The notes beneath the pieces were generated by a model. The model saw nothing but the letters and a program-made list of their open reading frames with translations, had not been told where the DNA came from and did no database searches. Below, in pieces: positions 11,599-21,736 of a stretch of DNA of 64,000 nucleotides. Position 1 is the stretch's first letter, and the number at the start of each line of letters is the position of its first letter. Source of the stretch: Aphanomyces cochlioides (lineage: Eukaryota > Oomycota > Saprolegniomycetes > Saprolegniales > Verrucalvaceae); the NCBI GenBank assembly GCA_019828595.1, contig JAHQRK010000001.1:124001-188000 (forward strand), read 5' to 3'. A program made the position numbers and the translations under genes.

Positions 11599-11617
11599 TA
11601 CTACTACAGTAGTAGTA
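11599..11617. repeat. 19-bp palindrome at a MITE-like vacant site
   Basis: TACTACTACAGTAGTAGTA is a perfect palindrome about a central A, located about 120 bp upstream of the CRN2 start. Its flanks match, in inverse orientation, the immediate flanks of the MITE at 11788-12384: 13 bp on one side (TTGATAAATTATA) and about 23 bp on the other (TACACGTTTTGACATTTT). It therefore looks like a related site carrying a short palindrome instead of the MITE. Confidence 0.7.
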
Positions 11618-11787
11618 TAATTTATCAAAAATATTCGAAAAAATTGTAAATTAGGGTTAGGGTTAAAACAAACATTTTGAATATTAAGTAAATTGTATTG
11701 TAGTTTACATCTTTTGCCACAGGAATGATAATTTTTATATACCTTTCGCACAAATTTTACTCAAAGTGTGATAAATTTGATAAATTA

Positions 11788-12384
11788 TACTTCCTCTGTC
11801 CCACATTACTGAACCAAATGACTTCTCTTCAACCCCAAAAATTCATTTCTTTACCAAATTTGATGTTTGATATCATTAAATAAAGTGCATAAAAAACTAA
11901 AGGAGTCGGCCGTTGGCTGCCACGAACGAAAACTGAAGTTTTCGCACTCAAAATCAACGTCCAATATCCACCACCTGAATAATAATACGCCACATATACA
12001 AATCAAAACATTTTCAAAAGTTCAGCCGCACTGTGGATGAATTGATCCGATACACTCTTGCTGCCTTTAATGAGTTGAGTTATGAGAAACCGAGAGTGTC
12101 TTTCTTCCCTTTCAAGCGGTGATGCGGTTGGTACTGGAGCATAATGGCGACAACAACTTTGCCCTGCCTCACCTGAAGAAGGCAGGAACGCCTTCTTCAG
12201 GTGAGGTGAGGCTGGTCTGCTCATGACGAACGTGTCCTGCCCTGTGTCGCTCTTCAGTAGACCAGGGATTTATAACCAATGAATGCATTGTATTTGTTTA
12301 TCAACCAATCATATGATTTTGGTCAGAGTAATGTGGAAAAAGTGGATTTTTCTTTTGGCAAAGTATTGTGGGACAGAGGAAGTA
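11788..12384. mobile_element. Stowaway-like MITE
   Basis: Terminal inverted repeats start TACTTCCTCTGTCCCACA at 11788 and occur in complement ending at 12384. TA lies at both edges, as for mariner-mobilised MITEs. The sequence resembles the CTCCCTCCGTCCC ends of Stowaway/mariner elements (family knowledge). The roughly 597-bp body encodes nothing recognised and contains a perfect hairpin at 12167-12206. A mariner-type transposase at 62.5-63.9 kb could be the type of enzyme that moves such elements, but no shared terminus was proven. Confidence 0.75.
12167..12206. repeat. perfect 17-bp hairpin with 6-base loop
   Basis: Arms 12167-12183 (CCTCACCTGAAGAAGGC) and 12190-12206 are exact complements around AGGAAC. 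It lies inside the MITE body. It could form a cruciform or RNA hairpin. No downstream gene makes it an obvious terminator. Confidence 0.85.
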
Positions 12385-14176
12385 CACGTTTTGACATTTT
12401 TCCCATATTAATTCTATATCGTAGTTATTAGAGAACTTTCGCAAACCTCTTGAGTTGTGATTCAGTTTAAAATTGAGACACTTTTGCCATGTGAATCTGA
12501 ACTGAAACGAACTACAAAAATCAACGTTCGCACTTGTTCGGCACATTTGAGTTCAGATTCACAGTGAATCGTCTCGCAATCAGTACCACTGATTGACTTG
12601 ACGAGGGAAATACACGAAGGCATGGAGAACAGCGAGTCGTCTCGTGATAAAGCTGCCGAGGCTCCGTGTTTAGATGTGCGCGGCGTCGCAGAGTCTCCTT
12701 TGGCCACCACTGAGCCCGGTCGAATCATTCGGAAGAAGTTTGCAGCGGTCGACGACGTTGTTCTACTGCAAGTGGCTGCGTAAACTGTCATGTCGTCAAG
12801 ACATTGGACTTCTCCACATTTGGCTGCGCCTCTCGTAGCCGGAAGCAATGCGCTGCCAACAAAATGCGCATTATCACGATGAAGCGCTTCTTTTTCCGCC
12901 GCGAAAGAGTCAATGCAGCAGCAATAATCTCGATTGCTTGGTCTCCCGTCAGCTTCCGTTCTATGCGTACCATTGAGCAGCTGCCTCCTCTGAGGCTATC
13001 TGAAACCACTCACGGATTTCAGATTCGCCTTGGCTGTCTGAAACGTACCCGTCTTGGAGTTGAGATAGAGAGTAAAAATTCCCCTAAACCACGTCTAACT
13101 CTATCTGAATCTGAATCACCAACGATTTTTGGCTTGCGAAAGTTCTCTATTCAATTATTCAGGCCCTGTTTGATGCCAATATCTGAAATTTTCATGTCAA
13201 GCATTCGACAAGTTTGAGTTTTAGGATGACATTGAAAACTTGGCAATATTGATATTCGATAAAAAAACTTATATTTAAATAACTTGTTAAAAAGGATGCC
13301 GGTTTCCAATTCTATACATCAATTGGTCTTGTCAATTGCTGGCACTGAGTAGTCGTCGTAAAATGGTCGAGGTCAATCGACATGATAGCGAGGCTCTTCT
13401 TTGTCTGTGTCACTGTCGTTCGCATAACGCTGGCATTGCTGGCCAGAGTTATCACGAGTCCAATGGTGCTTTGTCTTCATCCATGACTTGCATTCCAAAA
13501 GCCTATGAAATGAAACCCACAACTTACTGATGAACAGGTAGAAATAATGTTTCAGATATTTTATGGGTCAATGGTTTTGGGCCAATTATCAGTGCCCCAT
13601 TTTGATTATTTTCGTGTTCGATGAGATCTCCAAAATCACCAGATGTTTGCCATTTTCCATATGTTTCAACCGAAATATCGGAGTTGATATTTTCATCAAA
13701 CAGGGCCTCAAATATTAAAGTACTACCTTTGTTTGGTAAATAGTGCAGTTGGACATTCGAATCTGTATTTTTTTATTTAATGAGTTGTCAGTGAGCTGAC
13801 TAGGCTTCACAAGTCGTCCAACCGTTCTTCTTCCTCAAGACGAAGATCAACCGCGCTCAAGTCAAGACCGTCGACAACATCAGCTTTCTTCCTGTGTCCT
13901 TCATTTTTCGTCGAGGAATGCCGTACTTATTGTCGCTGTTCACCTCCAAACAAGCCGTCATGACTCTTTTCAGTGTCTGGATACCCCTAATTAACACGAT
14001 AAATCGCAATAATTTTAGCGTCATCGTATAATTTTAAATATTGTATAATTCCCTGTCTGGATGCACATATTCACAGTGGTGGAAAGCATTCAAGGGGGCT
14101 TTTATGGTTAGAATGAAAAAATATGCTTCTCGAAATAGGAAACTTGTATACCGACACAGTTTTTCTGCCGAATTTA
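12385..14176. other. long stretch without a supported gene
   Basis: Several open frames exist but none has convincing motifs. A plus-strand frame at 12598-12783 ends with IIRKKFAAVDDVVLLQVAA, which vaguely recalls SANT/Myb-like proteins, but stops at once. A minus-strand tail near 13911-13808 ends in an acidic-basic stretch (LRLEEEERLDDL). These may be remnants of transposon-linked DNA-binding proteins; I would not call genes from them. Confidence 0.35.
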
Positions 14177-14179
14177 GGG

Positions 14180-14646
14180 TGCGTTTGGATGAAACACTGT
14201 ATGGATTCACTTGAAGCCAGAATCCTGTGTGTGACAAAATTGGATTTTGGATTTGTCAAATACAGTGTTTTCACAAGAAGTCAACGCGTTTGGTTGACAA
14301 CCGAACACGACATTTTTGTGCCAATGAAAACCTTTATGTACAAAGCATTCATCGTGAAGCAATGACATCGGATTGTGGCCGCGTCAGCGTGCTCGACAAA
14401 CGATTAGAGGACACGCCTTCTCGATTGTTTTGTGAAGAGGTTTATGAGTCAATGGTCTGAGACCACTGCTATTAACTCGATTGTCACTTATCGAAAAGGA
14501 TGAAGGCATCTTGTGACTGGTCTGACCCAACCTGTAAAACAACCCTCGCCCAACTCAAAAATACCTCTGGACCTTTTTTTGAAAACACGTTTTGCCAGTC
14601 CAAAACAGCCTTTTTCTCAAAACACGTTTCACCCAACCAAACGCAA
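14180..14646. repeat. possible MITE with GCGTTTGG ends
   Basis: TGCGTTTGGATGAAACACTG near 14180-14199 is mirrored by CGTTTCACCCAACCAAACGCA near 14625-14645, with a small gap in the alignment. An internal GCGTTTGGTTG lies near 14287. The stretch has no coding content. The terminal match is imperfect and no target duplication was identified. Confidence 0.35.
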
Positions 14647-14768
14647 AACTTGTTTTTATTTCAGTGAATGGCTGATTCCAGGGTGATGCGGGAATCGAGC
14701 ATAGACGAATACACATTGCAAGCAGGTATCATAGCCTCAGGTCGAGATGAAAAATATAGATAAGTCCA

Positions 14769-15652
14769 TTAAAGCTGGTCGATTAATTTCACGACTGAAT
14801 ACAGTGGTGATTCATTTTCAATGCAGACCTGAACCGTATTAGCCACTGCCAAAAAGCACATCATCATATGATCCTCGATGCGATGTCGATAAACACACTT
14901 CAAGACGCCAAACTGTTTTAGTATTGCATTGGCAGTTTCATGCCTAGCCATGATTTTCTTCTGTATACCTGCAGATTCTGGGTTGTACGTTGGATTCACG
15001 AAAAAGTCGCGATCTATGTACCCCTTGTCGGCAAGTGTCATTTCACCTGGTAAAACCGCCATAACATAAGCTTCTCGCGCGAGCTTGAAGTCTGACCACT
15101 CTCCAGCTGGTTTACTTCCGTTGACCCAAACGATATGACCTGATCGTATACAAATTCCCTCTCGTAACGTAGTGCGGACTTGTTGAATTTGTGAGACCAC
15201 CATTTACGATCAAATGGTGTTGGTTCATTGATAACAAAATCGGTGCCATCCAAGGATACCAAGATATTTGCTCCTCGTGGAGCCAAATCGAATCGACGAT
15301 TCCAGGTTATCTACAACCATTATAATTAAAATCACCACGAACATCTTACCACTTGCATTCCAGCAAGAGCATCTACCATAATCCATGTCCATTTTCGAAA
15401 GGTCTTCTCGTCTACTTGACACAATGCCGCATGGACGTGCTCCGTTGCATAAACTTTGAGAAAGAGAAGGGCCCATAGCAAGTGACAGGGCTTAGCATCT
15501 GAGGGTGTTGGCTGCAGTTCTTTCCACAGAATGGAGGCAATGCTGGGTGATACACCAAACATTGACTTGAATCGTCTTCCTGTTTGAGCTTTGTTTGGGT
15601 ATTTGCGTGTCAGTAATGGCTGAGCTATGTGCCAAATGCAGTCGTTGTCCAT
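14769..15652 (-). pseudogene. PIF/Harbinger-type DDE transposase, frameshifted
   Basis: The minus-strand exon 15652-15350 encodes an N-terminal region (GVSPSIASILWKELQ, then LWALLFLKVYATEHVHAALC). A 39-nt intron at 15311-15349 joins in phase to QVITWNRRFDLAPRG and the catalytic domain. Likely catalytic residues are Asp in SLDGTDF, Asp in LADKGY and Glu in RHETANAIL, the DDE_Tnp_4 (Harbinger) layout. A frame change near 15155-15165, after KFNKSALRYE, breaks the catalytic domain. The second half is open to 14769. No terminal repeats were firmly identified. The family assignment is by motif and order, with moderate certainty about the exact subgroup. Confidence 0.7.
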
Positions 15653-16372
15653 TCTTCGTTTGCTGTGAAAATGAGGAATGCTTTAATTGAGCGCATGATA
15701 GTCTCATTAGGTCCGACATACAAGCCATGATATTTAAGATTTTTGTGAGTTCAAAATATTGTCAAAAAATCAATATATCGATAAACGTTTCGAAATATTT
15801 CAAAATGTATTTTAATCTTCTTCACAAGCTCTTTTCCTCTGACTTTGAGGAGTTCTAGCTAACTCACACAAATTACTTAGACATCAAAACTTCGTGAGTG
15901 TAAACTGCACGATATCATCTATGGGCTCACCGAGCGACTTTGTCCAGTTCGATTACATTCGAAACTATTCGTATTGTTTTTTCTTCGACACGATGAACGA
16001 CAGAGAACGCAGCGCTCAAGTGATGTCAAATCGAATCGTTCAAGACACCCGTAAGCAGTATGATGGTGTCATTAAGAGGTTTCATTGTTGGTTGATTGAA
16101 TACTATCCTTCTCAAACCACCGACGGCCGCATTGTTTTACCTTTAAACGAGAGCGCATGCCTCGAGTTTCTCGGGTACATGACTGTGAAGCGAAATACGC
16201 GAGGGCTGGAGCTGAGTCCAGCCAAATCCAACTCATTTTGGACTATCAATAAGTGCTGCAGCGCAATCAAACATATCTACATAGAGTCCAAGCAGAAAGT
16301 ACCTGACGAACTCAGTATGCTTCTATCACGTATGTCGTTCTATTATTCAATTGATGTCACTTATGTAGAGTT

Positions 16373-16513
16373 GTCCCTCTCTTTGTTGCAACCACGCACA
16401 AAAAAACTCGAGTCATTTCCCACTGTCCGTGTGTACGACATGTGGAATTTGTGGTTTGCAGGCAAGCCAGATGAAGGTTTACCCCCGTTTCGTCATTTAA
16501 AAGGGAATGATTT
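16373..16513 (+). repeat. 141-bp internal duplicate, misplaced copy
   Basis: Identical, over 141 bp, to 17936-18076. It encodes the block beginning SLLQPRTKKLESF that belongs to the C-terminal tail. Here it lies between the first putative intron and the segment encoding GYKREVAKAKADG, where element 1 has no counterpart. Confidence 0.9.
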
Positions 16514-17935
16514 CGAGTGGGTACAAGCGTGAGGTCGCGAAGGCGAAGGCGGATGGTGAGATGCCACAAGCTGAAGGGAAAGTGGCAATCTCCTGGATGG
16601 GTAATTGCTCATGAAAAAACGTTTAATTGAACTTAGGATACGAATTTCTGTGCATGAAGGCTTTAGATAGTGAACGAGACATGGGTTCTGTGCCGACTAT
16701 GCACGCGTTTCTTGTATTTTGTTGGAACCTCATGGCGAGGTCAGTTTGAACTGCTTCGATTAGGATTGAACACATTTCATGGGATGGTAAGCTCAACAGA
16801 CACACAGTTATATTGAAAATATGCTAGGCGATGCAATGGCTGTTCAATTTGAACGGTCCAAGAACGATCAAGAAGGAAACTTTTCATTTCCTAGACATGT
16901 ATATGCAAACCCATTGAGACCTGCACTTTGCCCTGTGTTGAGGTGCGTCTTGTGTCATTTCACTAGGATCATCAGTCTAAGTCACTTCTGTGAATAGTCT
17001 AGCAATTCTTGTTTTTACTAGAGGTCGACCAATCAAGTCGACGACACCTCTCGTTTTCGGTCCTGGTGTGAAAGAGAAGTTTGTTCAATGGCTGAAGCGA
17101 ACTTGCAAACAATACGACGATGAAATGTTATCTATAGGGCTATCTATTCTGGACATTGGTTCCCATTCTTTTCGAAATGGCGTAGCTACAGCATTGTCAA
17201 ACAATCCTGGAGGTCCACAATCAGTATCGATTTGGCTGCGCGCGGGGTGGAGTCTAGGAAATGTACAAAACAGGTACATTTTTGTCGGTTCTGGTGGAGA
17301 CCAGTTCGTTGGAAGAGCTGCTACAGGTGCATTGCTCTAGAAATTTGTGTAAGTGTAAAATATCGTAGGTCTAAATGTCAACCATGAGGAGTTTGCTTGT
17401 CTCCCGCCTCATTTTCATTGTTTTGTTATGTCACGTGATGATTGGGAACGAATCCTGCCTGGGTATTTATCGTGGTACGACGAGAAGTTCAAACCTGTGG
17501 TGCCATTCCTCTTGGCTTCAGTTTTTATCATCAAGATTGGATTAAATCAAATTTCCCTCCAACACACCCTATTTTTGTGTCATCTTTGTGGACATCTCAA
17601 CTGCTACCCCGTCTTCGACAGTCTGTCTTGCACGGCTATTTGAAAAACACCACGTCCAACATGGTAGCTACAGGTATTCCCCCTCATGTGACACTAGTAA
17701 GTCGCATGAACTCGATTGAGGATAAACTTGACTGTATAATCGACCTGCTCAACAAGCATCACGATAGGCCAGATCCAAGAAATCAGGCCGAGCTCAATGC
17801 ACCAGTAACTTTAAGCATGATGACGGACGCTTTGGCTGTGATGCACACTCGTTTGGTGCGTGATATAGTGCAACGACCGGCTTCTGGTGGTCAACTTGAT
17901 TTGCATGTGCAAAACGAAACGACTCGTGAGCCACA

Positions 17936-18076
17936 GTCCCTCTCTTTGTTGCAACCACGCACAAAAAAACTCGAGTCATTTCCCACTGTCCGTGTGTACG
18001 ACATGTGGAATTTGTGGTTTGCAGGCAAGCCAGATGAAGGTTTACCCCCGTTTCGTCATTTAAAAGGGAATGATTT
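17936..18076 (+). repeat. 141-bp internal duplicate, original position
   Basis: Encodes SLLQPRTKKLESFPTVRV and following residues in the C-terminal tail, in continuous frame with DFLQRRDQSSFSKAKFVI. Element 1 has the matching region near 3490-3640 (ASYPSVSISKLWQF, then SKAKFVI), so this is the ancestral location. Confidence 0.88.
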
Positions 18077-18299
18077 TTTGCAGCGACGAGATCAATCATC
18101 ATTTTCCAAAGCCAAATTTGTCATCCAATGTGTTGTTAACAGTGCTGGAACAACAGATACTGAGGTGTCACGGCAATGCCCAACTACTAGGAATGAATTG
18201 TTTGAACGTGGCTATTCACTCATGTGCCCACAGTTTCCAACATCTCAGAGACATATCGACTTGAAATGCCACACTGTCTATGATTTATTGAAATTGTAA

Positions 18300-19152
18300 T
18301 GTCAATTTAAATTGAGTATGTTTGTCCTTCCCAGAGAGACTGATTGAAATTCCACCGTTCTGCTGCTATTTAGATTGTCATCTAGCTTTGTCATCTGCAT
18401 GCGTCTGTTGTCTAATACTTGACCAAAAATATTGCGTGGTGTTGCCACTGTATTCTCAAACTTGTCTCTTTAAGATCCTCAAGACATCGTGAATGTGCGA
18501 TCTTGCAAGATGTCACACTTGGCGATTGATTTATGAGAGCCCTATACTCGTTGATGCCGTTTCTATCGTGCGATATGACCGTACCATGAATCCAAGACAT
18601 TTGGCCACTTCAATTTGAGCCTGATTCCTCGCAATTTACTGAAATGAAGTGGCCAAGTATCGGACGACTAAATAACGATACTTAGTCATATAATAAGCAT
18701 CCTTCGTCATACCTGTCTTTGGCGTTTGATAGAGAATGCTGCTGGACAACCTATGAAGTAGATTGATACGATCATCTGTGGCTATATCGTACTCCATCCA
18801 CTGTTGAGAAATTTGGCCATAAGATGATGACCGCCAAGCGCATACAAAATGGTAGAATCCAGGTTGAATGACTTCCAATTCGAGAGCCCGGAACAGTCCA
18901 CTCAAACTTCGATGCAATTACAAGACTTCCTTGACCTGCCACGACCACGAGCACAGCACCGAGAGTCAGCTCATTTCGTGTTGCTGCTAAAAAGATATAG
19001 AATAAGTATTTTTAGGGTGTTTCGTTGGTGTTTCGTGAACCCCCGAACAACATGAAATATATTTTTTTGGAATTATTATTTGAGGGGGTCTGCTTACAAG
19101 TAGTAAAAGACTAACAGCAAAACCAAGCCTACATGATGAAATATTTACAATT
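18300..19152. other. intergenic, left flank of the CRN3 arm
   Basis: No supported gene. Minus-strand frames at 18636-18954 contain hydrophobic stretches but no recognised family. From about 19105 the sequence matches the 3' flank of CRN2 (CAAAACCAAGCCTAC). Confidence 0.4.
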
Positions 19153-21261
19153 GATTCCAAGTCCAAAATCAAATGAATCAAATTTGGTTTACACCCCTGG
19201 TAAGCCTCATGTTGTATTACATTGAATCAATACTACTTTTGCGTGGCCGCTTTCGCATTTGGTATGTCGGTGCAGGTACTTTCTGCAGAGGAATGTGATT
19301 GTTTGGCCCATCTGCTGATATGTCAGTCCATTCTGAAGTAGCCAGCAAACACTTGAATGTTTTCTTTGATTGCTTCCGACACTGCATTCGCTGGTGTCAA
19401 AACAATCCTTTTACAGGATGCAAGGTCAGGACAAACAACAATGTATATTGGCGGGTCGGCATGGTCGGCTTGCTCTTGTTTGAAAATTTTATTCATTGTC
19501 TTCAGCTGTTGTTCGTCAAAAGAATGCTCCTTTCCTGTTGTAATTTGCAGGTATGCCACTTGCTTCTTGCCAGAATCAAGCTTGAGCTTTACAATGCTGT
19601 CAATGTTGGGAAAATCGTAGCAATGTGGAAACCAATACGCAAAATTATCGTTGTCTCGCCACTCGGTAAGGTCAGTTTCGTAATCTGTCGCAGTGCCAGT
19701 GCATGTTGCCCTTCCATGCTGCAAATGCAGTTGTTTTACATTCAAATGCCGATCGCAGTCTGATTTTCTTGGTTCGGGAAGCTCATATTCAGACACATAC
19801 AATTTCAATCTGTTGTCAGCGGCAAGCAAGTGCAGGCAAAGCTCAAAAACTGATCCAGCAAGGGAGGCATGTCCAGCAGCTTTTGCCCAATTGAAAATAC
19901 GGTACAGATAATCAGGATTTAATCTTGTTGAAAGAGTCAGAATAGCATACTCCGAATCAATCAATTCCTCCCAGGCATCAAATGCGATGAAATTCAGTTG
20001 ATCACTTGGGTCCTTGACGAACGTTCGCCTCAATTCATCCACTTTGATATCAACACTTTTTGCACTGTTTGACATCAATGTCAATGGGTCATCAACACTG
20101 CGTATGGCAGCCAATATTCCAATTCGTACGTCCTCCACTGTATCTAGAAGAAATTCGCGAACACTTCCACCAGAATAGTAAAATCGCTCGGAAACATCGT
20201 CTTCCTCCCACCCTTTGAGTTTGAGCCCAAGGTATTTGAGATCCTTCAATTGCCAAGAGGGATGAAGAAGGCAGTAGGCATACTCACGTTCCTGACTTTT
20301 CAAATCCACTTGTTGCGATGTTGCCAGCAATTTAAACGTTCGAAGCCCTTCTGGAATGTCTTTGTAGACAAATCCATCCAACATCAGGTACACCTCTTGT
20401 TTGAGTTGCAGCGCTTTGTAGATTTCTCTCGCCTGGGATACTTCGCATTTTGGCAGTGTAAAATACTTGACTTGGTTGTTTTCGTATCCCAGGTACACAA
20501 GGCAACAATCCTGGTCAAGGCTCATCACCTTTCTGTAGATAAGCACGTTTTTCTTTTGTTCAAATACGACGTAAAAGGCCAGCAAGCACAACATAGTCGA
20601 TTTGCCCGCACCAGGAGATCCCATCAAAATACATTTCTTGTTTTTGATTGTGCAATGGGGTAAATCGGCTCCAGACCATCCTGTCAAGATAATCGATGCA
20701 ATTTGCTTCTCCTCCAACCGCCAATAGAGCTTTCCTCCTTGGGTACAGCCACCCAAATCCTTCATAAACTCGCTTATTGAGGGAAGTTCGTACAAGTTTC
20801 TCTCAGACCATTCAGTCAACTCGGTAATGTCTTGTTTCAAGGGGAGATCCACGGTGGACAATTCCATTGCGCTCCATTCACTCTCCTTCACAGAACGCGC
20901 ACCTTCTGGGACAACCACCAACACATGAATTTGTCTTGTTGCAATCTCAGGTTTCAATTCCTCCTGTTCCCCCACAAAGCAGGCACCAATCGTATCAGCT
21001 GGATCCAGTTCCATATCTTCTTGTATGAGCTCTTTGACTGTGTCGCGCACTACTCCTTCTCGTACAATACTTGACTTTGATCCAATCCACGCGCCATCTT
21101 TCAACGCCAGGTAAAGTTTCAAATCCTCCACATGTCCATCATAATCGATCTGCTCCTTGATCAATTTCTTGAGAACATCGACGATCTTCTCGGCTCAGCT
21201 TAATTTCCACAGGAAAAGGAATTCCCCGATGTCCACCCACAACACATACCAGAGTCGGCAT
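19153..21261 (-). repeat. left arm of the CRN3/CRN4 giant inverted repeat
   Basis: Pairs with 21737-23833. The outer boundary is GATTCCAAGTCC at 19153, complementary to the sequence ending at 23833. The arms are close to identical through the C-terminal and NTPase segments and diverge in the header upstream of HVLVVVP. Confidence 0.85.
19323..21261 (-). pseudogene. CRN: CRN3: Crinkler-type effector relic, header frameshift
   Basis: ATG at 21261 opens a header (MPTLVCVVGGHRG) resembling CRN2. A frame change near 21195 separates it from the long frame that runs from about 21164 to 19323. That frame holds LYLALKDGAW, the CRN1-type segment (GSKSSIVREGVVRDTVKEL), HVLVVVP, a P-loop with Ala (GSPGAGKST), and the nuclease-like tail with YLQITTGKEH. 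At the CRN1/2 TAG site this copy has a Tyr codon. The C-terminus ends about 27 residues early because two bases are missing near 19325, as in CRN4. If translation began internally, the product would lack most of the ubiquitin-like header. Confidence 0.82.
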
Positions 21262-21736
21262 TTTTCGAAAAGTGGAGTCAAAGGAGAAGCCACTTTAGCA
21301 ATGAATAAAGCATTTTTCGAAATTGGCGTTGGTGGAATAGCCACTTTAACAATAAACAAAGGAAATGACTATTTCCCCCTATTTTGGCTAATTCCCCCCT
21401 AAAATATGTTGTTGATACATTTTTGCCTGGCATGGCCGTGACCTCCCGCGATGACGCCCATAACTTTGGCACATATTCAGTGTTTTTAGTTAAGGGCTCT
21501 AAAACGGCGGTCGATTTTTTGGGAAAAAGGGATCAAAAACAAGATACATCAAAAAGTTCGGTTTATGATGTCGTGGTCTGTCAAAAACGGATTCTCACAA
21601 TATTTTTTAATGTGTATCCAGACAGGCCCTTAACAATGACAATATTAATTTATGAATAGAATATGTTGGAAGTTTCCTTTCAACTGTCTGAATAAAGTGG
21701 CACGCATTCGTTATCTTGTTTCTACTATTTCGAAAA
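21262..21736. promoter_or_regulatory. shared 5' region between divergent CRN3 and CRN4
   Basis: A 475-bp region between head-to-head copies. The CRN3 side contains two related blocks (GCCACTTTAGCAATGAATAAAG and GCCACTTTAACAATAAACAAAG). The CRN4 side resembles the CRN2 upstream flank (TTTATGAATA, then TATGTTGGA, then GTTTCCTTT). Promoter function is inferred from position. Confidence 0.45.

Larger units (their letters stand above)
15894..18299 (+). mobile_element. Crypton-like tyrosine-recombinase element 2, degenerate
   Basis: The likely start is near the ATG that begins MNDRERSAQVMS. N-terminal part: QDTRKQYDGVIKRFHCWL. Catalytic part: GSHSFRNGVATALSN with His and Arg, WLRAGWSLG, then NRYIFVGSGGDQFVGR with the likely nucleophilic Tyr. 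C-terminal part: WERILPGYLSWYDEKFKP and a tail ending at 18299. Short introns fall at the same places as in element 1 (for example about 16329-16369 and 17327-17370). Lesions are a TGA right after MARSV (about 16745) and a 141-bp piece of its own C-terminal region inserted in the middle. The catalytic C-terminal half is better preserved than in element 1. Confidence 0.74.

Noticed and set aside
11651..11664. TTAGGGTTAGGGTT, telomere-like repeat
   Set aside because: Only two units, internal to the window and surrounded by transposon sequence. Not evidence of a chromosome end.
12167..12206. Rho-independent terminator
   Set aside because: The hairpin lies within a MITE in eukaryotic DNA, with no gene ending there and no T-run.
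12598..13217. Candidate protein-coding genes on the plus strand
   Set aside because: Frames are short, with no recognised domain except a faint SANT-like stretch that stops immediately.
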